The notes beneath the pieces are model-generated. The model had not been told where the DNA came from. It made no database searches and worked only from the letters and a program-made list of their open reading frames with translations. DNA of 33,221 nt, from positions 1 through 33,221 of the forward strand of contig DCIF01000135.1 in NCBI GenBank assembly GCA_002315795.1, given 5' to 3'. Numbering within the stretch: the first letter of the stretch is position 1; the number at the start of each line of letters is the position of its first letter. The translations under genes were made by a program, and so were the position numbers. The stretch comes from Bacteroidales bacterium UBA1733. GTDB lineage: Bacteria; Bacteroidota; Bacteroidia; Bacteroidales; UBA3663. Positions 1-7,080 of this stretch are shown here, one piece after another.

Positions 1-92
1 TGACAAATCCCAATTTTTAGCCAAAGCAGAACCATTTTTTCGATAAAAATAAAAAAAATCTATATGACATTTCATTTTTTTACATCTGCAAC

Positions 93-123
93 TTGCATTT
101 TATCGCAAAAACATTTATCTTTG
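93..123 (+). promoter_or_regulatory. Bacteroidetes-type promoter of ssrA
   Basis: TTG at 93-95 and TATCTTTG at 116-123 are separated by 20 bp, matching the Bacteroidetes primary-sigma consensus (TTTG or TTG at -33, TANNTTTG at -7). Transcription would begin near 130, a few bases before the mature tmRNA 5' end at 139. The match is direct from sequence; the start site is inferred. Confidence 0.8.
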
Positions 124-138
124 TGCCCACTAAAACAT

Positions 139-534
139 GGGGATGACTGGCTTTGACAGCGAGATGAACCTTTGTGTAAGCATGCAGTGAGACGTCACCT
201 ATCACTATAATCCATGATGGCGAAATATAATTGGCGAGACTAACTACGCTCTTGCTGCCTAATCGAAGTACAGTAGATTACTGGCTTAATCTCCGCTCAA
301 GGTAGTGGAGACAAGACATCACCCCAAGGTCGTTGTCACGAGACTGAGGAATCGGTGGTGCAGGTAAATCGGGACTAATCAGGGTTGGCCGCGCGGCTTT
401 GGTGAAATTTTAGCGGATACGGTGTTGCTTGGTGGTCCAGGTCTTGGTGGCACCCGACAATTTAGGCTGGAATAAGCATGTAGAAAGCGCAGATGCTCCT
501 CGTTTGGACGAGGGTTCGAACCCCTCCATCTCCA
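139..534 (+). ncRNA. ssrA: tmRNA (ssrA), tag GETNYALAA
   Basis: Transfer-messenger RNA, which rescues stalled ribosomes and tags incomplete proteins for proteolysis. The tRNA-like ends are visible: 5' GGGGATG (139-145) pairs with 3' CATCTCC (527-533) with one G-U pair, followed by discriminator A534. The T arm is GAGGG/CCCTC around loop TTCGAAC (510-526). The tag reading frame starts at GGC 233 and reads GETNYALAA before TAA at 260-262, the tag I recall for Bacteroides relatives; the usual extra first alanine comes from the charged tmRNA. CCA does not follow A534 (the sequence is CTC), so it must be added after transcription. Length of about 396 nt suits a one-piece tmRNA. Confidence 0.97.
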
Positions 535-544
535 CTCCTCAAAT

Positions 545-579
545 AATCCTACGTAGAACCGACTCTACGCAGGATTTTT
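545..579 (+). terminator. Intrinsic terminator after ssrA
   Basis: A 12-bp stem with one internal mismatch (545-557 pairing with 564-576) and a 6-nt loop runs straight into T577-T579. It ends the tmRNA transcript. It is roughly symmetrical and could also act weakly on minus-strand transcripts leaving the kinase gene. Confidence 0.8.
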
Positions 580-652
580 CGTTTATGTATGCGCACCTAC
601 TGTGACGCTGTGACTGTGGGGCTGGGGGTTATTATAACAGGTATAAGAAGGC

Positions 653-2488
653 TTATTTCAAGAGTTTTCCGATAAGCTGTATGAGTTTCTCGGTTACTAT
701 CGGCTTGGCGATATGGCCGTTCATGCCGGCACGGAGGGCCTCCTTCTGGTCTTCGTCGAAAGCGTTGGCCGTCACGGCGACGATCGGGATGGTGGCCTTC
801 GAGAGGTCGCTCATTGTACGGATGCGGCGCGTAGCGTCATAGCCGTTGAGGCGCGGCATCTGGATGTCCATAAGGATAAAGTCGTAGTAACCCGAAGGCT
901 TATCGGTGAGCATCTCGACACACTGCAGGCCGTCCTCGGCATGCTCTACCTCTACCCCTTCACGCTGCAGCATCAGCGTAGCGATCTCGGCGTTGATCTC
1001 GTTGTCTTCGGTCAAGAGCACACGCTTACCGGCCAGCGAGACTTTCGGCTGCTGCTTTTTGACCTCCTTCTCGGCATTGAGATAGACTTCAGGATTAGTG
1101 ACAATGCGATGAGGATTGGTCACGGCAAAGATAGAACCCTTGCCCAACTCGGAATTCACCTTGATGGTGCCGCCCATCAGTTCTACGAGCTTCTTGACAA
1201 TAGACATTCCCAGGCCGGTACCTATGATCTTGCTCTGCGTGGTATTGCGCTCACGGCTGAACTGATCGAAGACATGCTGGGCGAACTCCTTGCTCATGCC
1301 TATGCCGTCGTCCTGAATGCGGAAGATATAATTGGCATAACCGGCTCTCTCAGAGGGCACTTCCTCGAGGTCGATGAAGATATGTCCGCCCTCGGGCGTA
1401 TATTTCACGGCATTGCTGATGAGGTTGATTGTAATCTGCTGCACTTTGGTCTTATCGAGCATCACATAGCGGTGCTCAATGCGATGACGTGACTTAACGG
1501 TGAGATTCTTCTGCCTGATCGTCTCTTCAAACAGAGGCAGCAGATTATTCTTAGGGTCAAGCAGGTCGTAGAACCCCTCTTCGACCTCGGCCTTACCGCT
1601 CTCGATACGCGCCATGTCGAGCACCTCATTGATCAGCGTAAGCAGATAGCTGCTCGAATTTTTGATCTTGGCCAGATAGTTTCTTACGGCCACAGGGTCG
1701 TCGGCCTGATGCTCCATCAGCTGGGCGAAACCGATTATAGCATTCATAGGGGTGCGGATATCGTGCGACATATTATTAAGGAACAACGACTTAGCCAAGC
1801 TAGCAGACTCGGCATTCTGGCGGGCGATGTCGAGCTCATGGTGCTGCACCAGGATGAAACAGATCTGCACACTCACCGCCATGCCAAAGAGGATGGAATA
1901 GAGGCCAGGGATGAGCGCATCGAGTGTCAGTCCGATCATCGGGATCAGGAGAAACGAGAAGAGCGCAATACTGTTGTGCATGCCCAGCACGGAGCGGTAA
2001 TAGAGGATCATGAAACCATAGTAGAGCAGGATGATCAACTCGGAAAAGAAGACGATAGGCCCCATGAACCCTGGCTGAAAATGATTATCCTCCCAGGAGA
2101 AAGCTTCACCTCTGAGCGCATATAAAGAACCCAGGATAATGATTAAACCCACCACAATGGCAAAGACCCAACCCGTGTTCCACGAGATAGGCTTTCTCTC
2201 GCGGATAAAGCTGATAAGGTAGAACATGATGAGTACTACCCAGATGAATGGCGGGATAGCCGCTACGAACGACGTGATGTACCAGCCCGGTCCTCCCGGA
2301 TCGGTGAACACATAGAAGTAGCTCGACGTATCGATCACCAGACAGAACAGCAGCAGTCCGACGATGTACTTGAACAGGGTGTTTCTGGTGCTCTTCTTAC
2401 TCTCGACGAAGAGTACGCCATAGAGCGTAATCATCATCAGGAGAAGACTACAGATGTTGAGCGTCAGATTCAGATAGATAATAGTCAT
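653..2488 (-). CDS. Hybrid sensor histidine kinase with 7-TM-like sensor and receiver
   Basis: 611-aa membrane hybrid kinase. Residues about 8-215 hold roughly seven hydrophobic segments forming an integral-membrane sensor with no obvious periplasmic domain. The HisKA domain has SHDIRTP with H242 as phosphoacceptor. The ATPase domain shows the N box (ISNAVKYTPEGG, 357-368), G1 (DDGIGM, 393-398) and G2 (GTGLGMS, 423-429). A C-terminal receiver (about 487-611) keeps E494/D495, phosphoacceptor D541 in LMDIQMP, T573 and K595, so all catalytic residues are present. There is no output domain, so phosphate must move to another protein or the receiver regulates the kinase. It starts 11 bp after the GGDEF-EAL gene and is presumably cotranscribed with it, suggesting linked sensing. 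The signal is unknown. Confidence 0.93.
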   Translation of the reverse strand: MTIIYLNLTLNICSLLLMMITLYGVLFVESKKSTRNTLFKYIVGLLLFCLVIDTSSYFYVFTDPGGPGWYITSFVAAIPPFIWVVLIMFYLISFIRERKPISWNTGWVFAIVVGLIIILGSLYALRGEAFSWEDNHFQPGFMGPIVFFSELIILLYYGFMILYYRSVLGMHNSIALFSFLLIPMIGLTLDALIPGLYSILFGMAVSVQICFILVQHHELDIARQNAESASLAKSLFLNNMSHDIRTPMNAIIGFAQLMEHQADDPVAVRNYLAKIKNSSSYLLTLINEVLDMARIESGKAEVEEGFYDLLDPKNNLLPLFEETIRQKNLTVKSRHRIEHRYVMLDKTKVQQITINLISNAVKYTPEGGHIFIDLEEVPSERAGYANYIFRIQDDGIGMSKEFAQHVFDQFSRERNTTQSKIIGTGLGMSIVKKLVELMGGTIKVNSELGKGSIFAVTNPHRIVTNPEVYLNAEKEVKKQQPKVSLAGKRVLLTEDNEINAEIATLMLQREGVEVEHAEDGLQCVEMLTDKPSGYYDFILMDIQMPRLNGYDATRRIRTMSDLSKATIPIVAVTANAFDEDQKEALRAGMNGHIAKPIVTEKLIQLIGKLLK

Positions 2489-2499
2489 TGCAGGAACTT

Positions 2500-5400
2500 T
2501 TATAATGACAGTTGATTACCAGGGGTTTCCTTGCTCTTATAGAGCAGGATGTCGGCCTTGCGATAGAGGGTGTCGAAGTCAGTCTTCTCCTGACCGTCGC
2601 ACAGCACAGCACCTATCGAGAGAGACACCGGGAAGCCTTCCATGCCGGGCAGCTGCAGATGGTCTATCTCATAGAAGAAATGCTCAACCTGTGCGCGCAG
2701 GCCGTCGTAAACGTCATTCGAAGGAACAAAGACCGCGAACTCATCGCCACCCAGTCGCATGTTGACGCCGTGAGGGTTATGTTCAGAGATCAGACGGGCA
2801 ATGTTGCGAAGCAGCTCATCGCCCATGGCATGGCCGAAGCTGTCGTTGACGCTCTTGAAGCGGTCACAGTCTAAGATGGCGAAGACGCCGATCTGTCCGT
2901 TGGCAAAGAACTTCTCCATCTCGCGTTCGCCGCTGTCGCGGTTACGTATCTGTTTCAGACTGTCGATCTCAGACAGTCTGAGCAACTGCTCTTTTGCCTC
3001 AAGATACTCACGGGTCTTGTTGATGTCCTCGGCCTGGCCAATGATGGCATAGAGATGACCATACTCGCCATCGACCATCGAATAGTGTGCTCGATACTCG
3101 GAGTTAGTAGGCGTAAAGATAAAGTCAAAGTAACCGCTGCGCTCACCAGAGGCGATGATCTGCTTCAAATGCGCAGCCACGGTCCTTTGTTCTTCGATCA
3201 GCTGTTCTTCTGGCGTGCTGAGGAAGTTCTCCAACGCTACAGAAGCCACATCACCCTCGCTGGTCAGATAGTTCAACGAGATCGTATCATTGGCCAAGGT
3301 GTAAATGAAGGTGATAATCTCCTGCGATTGTGTCAGCATACGGTCACGCTCACGCAGCATGCGATAGCGATACTCGTCCTGGCAGTCGCGCATGGTGATC
3401 ACTGCCTTATAAGGTTTACCCTCGGCATTGAAAAGCGTATAGAAGGTCTTGCGATACCAGGTATAGCCCTTGCCATCAGGGGTATAGAGGCGGAAGCAGT
3501 CAGAGCCCATCTTCTCGCCATTGGCGATGCGATCATAGAAAGTACGGAAACGTGGACGGTCTTCTTCAAAGACGATCGGAATCTCTTCGGGCATATTCGG
3601 AATGGCGTTACCGGGAATGCCGTACATCTGGCAGAACTTGTCGGAGGCCAGATCGACATGCGTAGCCACGTCCCACTCAAAGTAGTGAATATCAATAGCA
3701 TCGAGCAAAAGGTGAAGCGACTTGGTCTCTTCAAGCGACTGCTGCAGCTTGGCATTCTGCTGGTCGAACAGCTCACGCTCGACCCACTGCTGGCTTTCAT
3801 CCACGATCTGGTCGGTAGTAGCTAACTTGACGGGTTCTGCAACAGGTGCAGTGGCCATCTGCTCTTCAAGCAACTGCAGGAAGGCCTCCTCCTCCATCGG
3901 CTTATAGAAATAATAACCCTGAATGTAGTCACAGCCTACCCGACGCAGGAACTCCACCTGGCTCTCGAGCTCGACACCTTCGGCCACCACCTTGGCATTG
4001 AGGTTGTGGAAGACGCTGATCAGCATCTCGATGATAACGTCCATCTTACGGCTCTCACCAATCTTGTCAATGAGCGATTTGTCGATCTTGGCGATGTGGA
4101 ACTCCACGTGCTTCATCGTACCAAACGAGAAGCCTGCGCCGAAATCATCGACCAGCAGCTTGACATTGTTCTCACGGAAGAACGAGAGCAGGTCCATACG
4201 GGTCTCGGCTACTTCATCATAGACAGACTCGGTGATCTCAAAGCGCACCAGGTCAGTATGCACTGAGTCATCGAGGATGTGCTCCTGCAACTGAGCCACG
4301 AGCTTGGTATCAGAGAAATCGACCCACGAGAGGTTGAGGTCAATAGGCACGACGGGCTGACCCGCACTGACACGCTGCTTCTGCAAGGCAAAGACATGTT
4401 GCTCCATCACCTGATCGACACGCGAGAGGCCGCCATGACGCTCGAGGACCGGGATAAAGACCGCCGGTGACATCATGCCATGCTTAAGCGACTTCCAGCG
4501 CACCAGCGCCTCAGCCATCTCAATCTTGCCGGTCTGCGCGTCGACCACCGGCTGATAGTATGGGATAAACTCCTTACCCTCTAAGGCCTCGTCGAGCTGC
4601 GCCAGCACTTCAGAGTCTGAGAGGAAGCTCTTCTGCATCTTGTGCTCATAGACCATCCAGGGAGTGAGATACTGTTCCTTGATGAAAGAGATGGCCAGCT
4701 TGGCATGGTCGCAGGCATGAACCGGTTCACGGTCGAGGTCCTCCACATGGTAGATGCCGCACTTGCAATGATAGCGCACCTTGAGGTCGCCGTTGAGGAA
4801 CTCCTGCAGACACAGTCGGCTCACCACATCGGTATCGACCAGCTCACGGCGCACCAGACAGATGAAGTTGTCTGACTCATAACGGGAATAAGACAGCGGG
4901 TGCAGCTCTGAGACAACGATAGAGGTGTACATGTGCTGTAACACACTATCGCCCACGCCATTACCATAGAGCTCATTGATCACGCGGAAGTTCTTGATAT
5001 TAAAACACAGGACCGAGAGCTTTGTCTTCGACTCTTTGGCGCTCTTGTACTTTACCTCCATCTCGCGCAGCAAGCCTTCACGGTTCAGGCCACCGGTCAC
5101 GATATCATGCTCCAGACTCTTGGTGATCTCCTGGCGGGTACCCACGATGAATTTAGCATCGGGCGTAAGCTTGACAAAAGTATATTTCACCACACGGTCA
5201 GAGATGCTCTCAGACTTGATACGGACGATGAAGGAATACTGTTCATGGTCGCGCACCTTCATACAGAGTGTCTCTATCTTTGTGCTTCGGTTAAAACGCC
5301 TGGAGTCATACTCATTAGAGAGCGTCAAGGCCTCTGCCTCACGCCACTTTTCATAATCACAGGGCTCGACAGAAGTATCAGTGCTTTCACCGGCTGAGAG

Positions 5401-5589
5401 AAGCATAGTATTGGCAAGACTCACTACAGTCTTGTCTTCTACACGAATCAGCACCGTGCTAAGAATATCACGAATGCGGAAATCTTGTCTAATCTTGCTG
5501 ATCAGATCAACCATAATGTCACTACCTGCTATGTATTCTGACAGTTTCTGATTTTGAGCCTTTGCGGCAGGTTGAGCCGTACTATTCAT
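2500..5589 (-). CDS. Bifunctional-type c-di-GMP protein, GGDEF-EAL-PAS-PAS-GGDEF
   Basis: Soluble c-di-GMP signalling protein, 1029 aa from the ATG at 5589. The reading frame is open back to an ATG at 5646, but that lies upstream of the promoter -7 box (5635-5642), so 5589 is the better start. Domains in order: N-terminal region of unclear fold (1-165); degenerate GGDEF (about 166-310, signature replaced by ESDNF); EAL phosphodiesterase (about 325-580) with EAL E360, N419 in NLS, ITES, DD 481-482, K501, AEGVE E537 and QGY Q557 all present; two PAS-like regions (about 626-741 and 756-859); C-terminal GGDEF (871-1026) with intact GGDEF at 947-951 and DCDRFKSVND. No RxxD inhibitory site precedes that GGDEF. 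Both synthesis and degradation look catalytically possible. No membrane segment is seen. First gene of an operon with the hybrid kinase. Confidence 0.93.
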   Translation of the reverse strand: MNSTAQPAAKAQNQKLSEYIAGSDIMVDLISKIRQDFRIRDILSTVLIRVEDKTVVSLANTMLLSAGESTDTSVEPCDYEKWREAEALTLSNEYDSRRFNRSTKIETLCMKVRDHEQYSFIVRIKSESISDRVVKYTFVKLTPDAKFIVGTRQEITKSLEHDIVTGGLNREGLLREMEVKYKSAKESKTKLSVLCFNIKNFRVINELYGNGVGDSVLQHMYTSIVVSELHPLSYSRYESDNFICLVRRELVDTDVVSRLCLQEFLNGDLKVRYHCKCGIYHVEDLDREPVHACDHAKLAISFIKEQYLTPWMVYEHKMQKSFLSDSEVLAQLDEALEGKEFIPYYQPVVDAQTGKIEMAEALVRWKSLKHGMMSPAVFIPVLERHGGLSRVDQVMEQHVFALQKQRVSAGQPVVPIDLNLSWVDFSDTKLVAQLQEHILDDSVHTDLVRFEITESVYDEVAETRMDLLSFFRENNVKLLVDDFGAGFSFGTMKHVEFHIAKIDKSLIDKIGESRKMDVIIEMLISVFHNLNAKVVAEGVELESQVEFLRRVGCDYIQGYYFYKPMEEEAFLQLLEEQMATAPVAEPVKLATTDQIVDESQQWVERELFDQQNAKLQQSLEETKSLHLLLDAIDIHYFEWDVATHVDLASDKFCQMYGIPGNAIPNMPEEIPIVFEEDRPRFRTFYDRIANGEKMGSDCFRLYTPDGKGYTWYRKTFYTLFNAEGKPYKAVITMRDCQDEYRYRMLRERDRMLTQSQEIITFIYTLANDTISLNYLTSEGDVASVALENFLSTPEEQLIEEQRTVAAHLKQIIASGERSGYFDFIFTPTNSEYRAHYSMVDGEYGHLYAIIGQAEDINKTREYLEAKEQLLRLSEIDSLKQIRNRDSGEREMEKFFANGQIGVFAILDCDRFKSVNDSFGHAMGDELLRNIARLISEHNPHGVNMRLGGDEFAVFVPSNDVYDGLRAQVEHFFYEIDHLQLPGMEGFPVSLSIGAVLCDGQEKTDFDTLYRKADILLYKSKETPGNQLSL

Positions 5590-5634
5590 GAAATGATGGG
5601 GTATATATCTAAGAGGTATTAATACAAACTGCCG

Positions 5635-5666
5635 CAAAGATAGCAAAAAACAACTAATAAACCAAA
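5635..5666 (-). promoter_or_regulatory. Promoter of the c-di-GMP/hybrid-kinase operon
   Basis: On the minus strand TTTG (5666-5663) and TATCTTTG (5642-5635) are 20 bp apart. The expected start near 5628 gives a leader of about 39 nt to the ATG at 5589 and rules out the upstream ATG at 5646. Confidence 0.75.
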
Positions 5667-5688
5667 AAAAAACTGCTTTTTTTTCGTG

Positions 5689-5708
5689 AATATGTTAAAG
5701 AACATATT
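5689..5708. promoter_or_regulatory. Operator-like perfect inverted repeat
   Basis: AATATGTT (5689-5696), spacer AAAG, AACATATT (5701-5708): perfect 8-bp arms. It lies about 22 bp upstream of the -33 box of the c-di-GMP operon, centred near -70 from the predicted start, a usual place for an activator or response-regulator site. No T tract follows, so a terminator is unlikely. The binding protein is unknown. Confidence 0.45.
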
Positions 5709-5762
5709 TATGTGCGCGCAAAAGCTGATTTATAGCGTATGAGCTGGTTTTTGACAAAAAGA

Positions 5763-5795
5763 AAATCACTGGGTTTGTGCCAGTGATTTCTTTTT
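5763..5795 (-). terminator. Strong hairpin terminator of the candidate small RNA
   Basis: A perfect 10-bp stem AAATCACTGG/CCAGTGATTT (5763-5772 and 5780-5789) has a 7-nt loop. On the minus strand it is followed by a U-rich run containing TTTCTTTTT (5765-5757). On the plus strand it is followed by TTTTT at 5791-5795, so it could work both ways. It lies downstream of the minus-strand promoter at 5924-5955. Confidence 0.75.
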
Positions 5796-5918
5796 CAATT
5801 GAACGAATTTCGATTGAACAAAAATTTTTCTGTTTTTCAGGTATTAGACTTAAGGTCCCAAAGAAACTACTTTTGTTGCGTTATTTAAGGTATTGTGTCA
5901 TGGTTGTGTTTTTTAAGG
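5763..5918 (-). ncRNA. Candidate small RNA of unknown family
   Basis: A canonical minus-strand promoter (5924-5955) followed about 150 nt later by a strong terminator (5763-5789) defines a likely free-standing transcript between miaA and the c-di-GMP operon. No substantial ORF is present; the only ATG-led frame noticed encodes MTQYLK (ATG at 5902-5900). The transcript carries ACCUUAA three times (5919-5913, 5891-5885, 5856-5850), the first two inside a CAAYACCUUAAA repeat, and GUUCAAUYGAA twice near the 3' end with a 15-nt period. The two ends do not pair, so it does not look like 6S RNA. Function is unknown; a trans-acting regulatory RNA, or a leader of the downstream operon, are possibilities. 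Confidence 0.5.
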
Positions 5919-5923
5919 TGTTG

Positions 5924-5955
5924 CAAAGATAGGTCGAAAAAATGAAGCCTCCAAA
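5924..5955 (-). promoter_or_regulatory. Promoter of the candidate small RNA
   Basis: On the minus strand TTTG (5955-5952) and TATCTTTG (5931-5924) are separated by 20 bp, as good as the ssrA and operon promoters in this window. No protein-coding start follows before the terminator at 5789-5763. Confidence 0.7.
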
Positions 5956-6007
5956 TAATTTTCAAAAAAAAGTGCAATACAATCGGTTGTTTTGCGAAAC
6001 TTTTTTC

Positions 6008-6032
6008 AAAAACATGTTGTACAACATCTTTT
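6008..6032 (-). terminator. Possible terminator of miaA, 14-bp palindrome
   Basis: ATGTTGTACAACAT (6014-6027) is a perfect palindrome starting 6 bases past the miaA stop, with A/T runs on both sides that give a T5 tract on the minus strand (6012-6008). The hairpin would have only a 5-bp stem around a 4-nt loop, so termination may be weak. A protein-binding site is an alternative. Confidence 0.4.
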
Positions 6033-6998
6033 TTAGAGGTTAAGCAACTGTTCGACCGTCAAAATGGCCTCTGCATCGACCCAGTGAATATCTGGATTTC
6101 GCTGGAACCACGTCATCTGCTTCTTGGAATAAATGTGCGAGTTATGACAAATGCGCTCACGGGCCTGCTCTATTGAATAGACACCAGAGAAATGCAGGAG
6201 CATCTCTTTTAGTCCGACGGTGTTGAGCGAGACGGGTAGCAGGTTCGGGATAGGCTGTGCCTGCGTAGGTCCAGGGTTGCGGATCACACCGGCCAACTGA
6301 CGGTCGATGCTCTCCTGATAACGTTCATAGACGCGTCGTGTCTCTTCGACCAGCCCTTGTTCGAACATCAGATCTACACGGCGGTCGATGCGGCGGTAAA
6401 GGTCGGCACGCTCCCGGCGAAGGCCTATCTGCACAATGCGGAAAGGACGTTGTTTGGGCTGCCCCACCCGGAAGGAACTAAAGGGACAACCTGTGGTAAG
6501 ACACATCTCAAGCCCGTGGATGACGCGCATAGGATTCTTCTGATCGACAGTGGCATAGTAGGCAGGATCGAGTGATTGAAGTTCAGTAAGCAGTGGGGCA
6601 AGTCCCTCGGCCTCAAAGCGCTGCCGCAACTGTTGGCGTATGGCAGGGTCGGCCTGCGGCATGTCGTCTATACCTTTGACGATAGCATCAATATACATCA
6701 TAGAACCTCCCGTCATGACCACGCCAGGCATCGGACACTCCTGCTGCAGCACACGCAGCGCCTCAGCTTCAAACTGTGCGGCACTGAAGGGGGCTTCCAG
6801 GCCGTGAGTACCTATGAAGTAATGCGGCACGCGCTGACGTTCTTCGGGGGTCGGGGCGGCAGTACAGACGGGAAGATCACGATAGATCTGCCGAGAGTCA
6901 CAGCTGATGACCGGCGACCCGAGCGCTTCGGCCAGACGTAATGACAGTTCGGTCTTACCTACTGCCGTGGGTCCTAAAAGGATGAAAAGTGTATCCAT
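6033..6998 (-). CDS. miaA: tRNA dimethylallyltransferase MiaA
   Basis: Cytosolic enzyme that transfers a dimethylallyl group from DMAPP to N6 of A37 in tRNAs reading UNN codons. The 321-aa product begins with the family P-loop GPTAVGKT (9-16), followed by the CDSRQIY motif that contacts A37, the GGSMMYIDA variant of GGTGLY, the NPMRVIHGLE motif, LNTVGLKEM and the C-terminal KKQMTWFQR. Length is normal. The frame is open to an ATG at 7034, but MDTLFILLGPTAVGKT from 6998 matches the normal family N-terminus. It is divergent from the symporter gene and transcribed alone toward a weak palindrome. Confidence 0.96.
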   Translation of the reverse strand: MDTLFILLGPTAVGKTELSLRLAEALGSPVISCDSRQIYRDLPVCTAAPTPEERQRVPHYFIGTHGLEAPFSAAQFEAEALRVLQQECPMPGVVMTGGSMMYIDAIVKGIDDMPQADPAIRQQLRQRFEAEGLAPLLTELQSLDPAYYATVDQKNPMRVIHGLEMCLTTGCPFSSFRVGQPKQRPFRIVQIGLRRERADLYRRIDRRVDLMFEQGLVEETRRVYERYQESIDRQLAGVIRNPGPTQAQPIPNLLPVSLNTVGLKEMLLHFSGVYSIEQARERICHNSHIYSKKQMTWFQRNPDIHWVDAEAILTVEQLLNL

Positions 6999-7021
6999 TT
7001 GATGATAAAAAGGTCTTTTGC

Positions 7022-7052
7022 TTGCAAAAATCAATTATTTCTCTTATCTTTG
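7022..7052 (+). promoter_or_regulatory. Promoter of the AGCS symporter gene
   Basis: TTG (7022-7024) and TATCTTTG (7045-7052) are 20 bp apart. The start would lie near 7059, leaving a leader of only about 20 nt before the ATG at 7081, too short for a riboswitch. The promoter lies in the 82-bp gap to divergent miaA. Confidence 0.75.
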
Positions 7053-7080
7053 CAGCGATTTGTAAAGCACTGGAACAACG

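Noticed and set aside
713..1492. 259-codon plus-strand ORF antisense to the hybrid kinase
   Set aside because: It mirrors the kinase gene, has no recognisable domain, and the kinase frame holds every expected motif; it is a by-product of codon use.
3055..3825. 256-codon plus-strand ORF antisense to the GGDEF-EAL gene
   Set aside because: No domain is recognisable and the opposite frame encodes clear PAS and GGDEF domains.
5763..5918. Candidate small RNA as 6S RNA
   Set aside because: The 5' and 3' parts do not form the long closing stem with a central bubble expected of 6S RNA.
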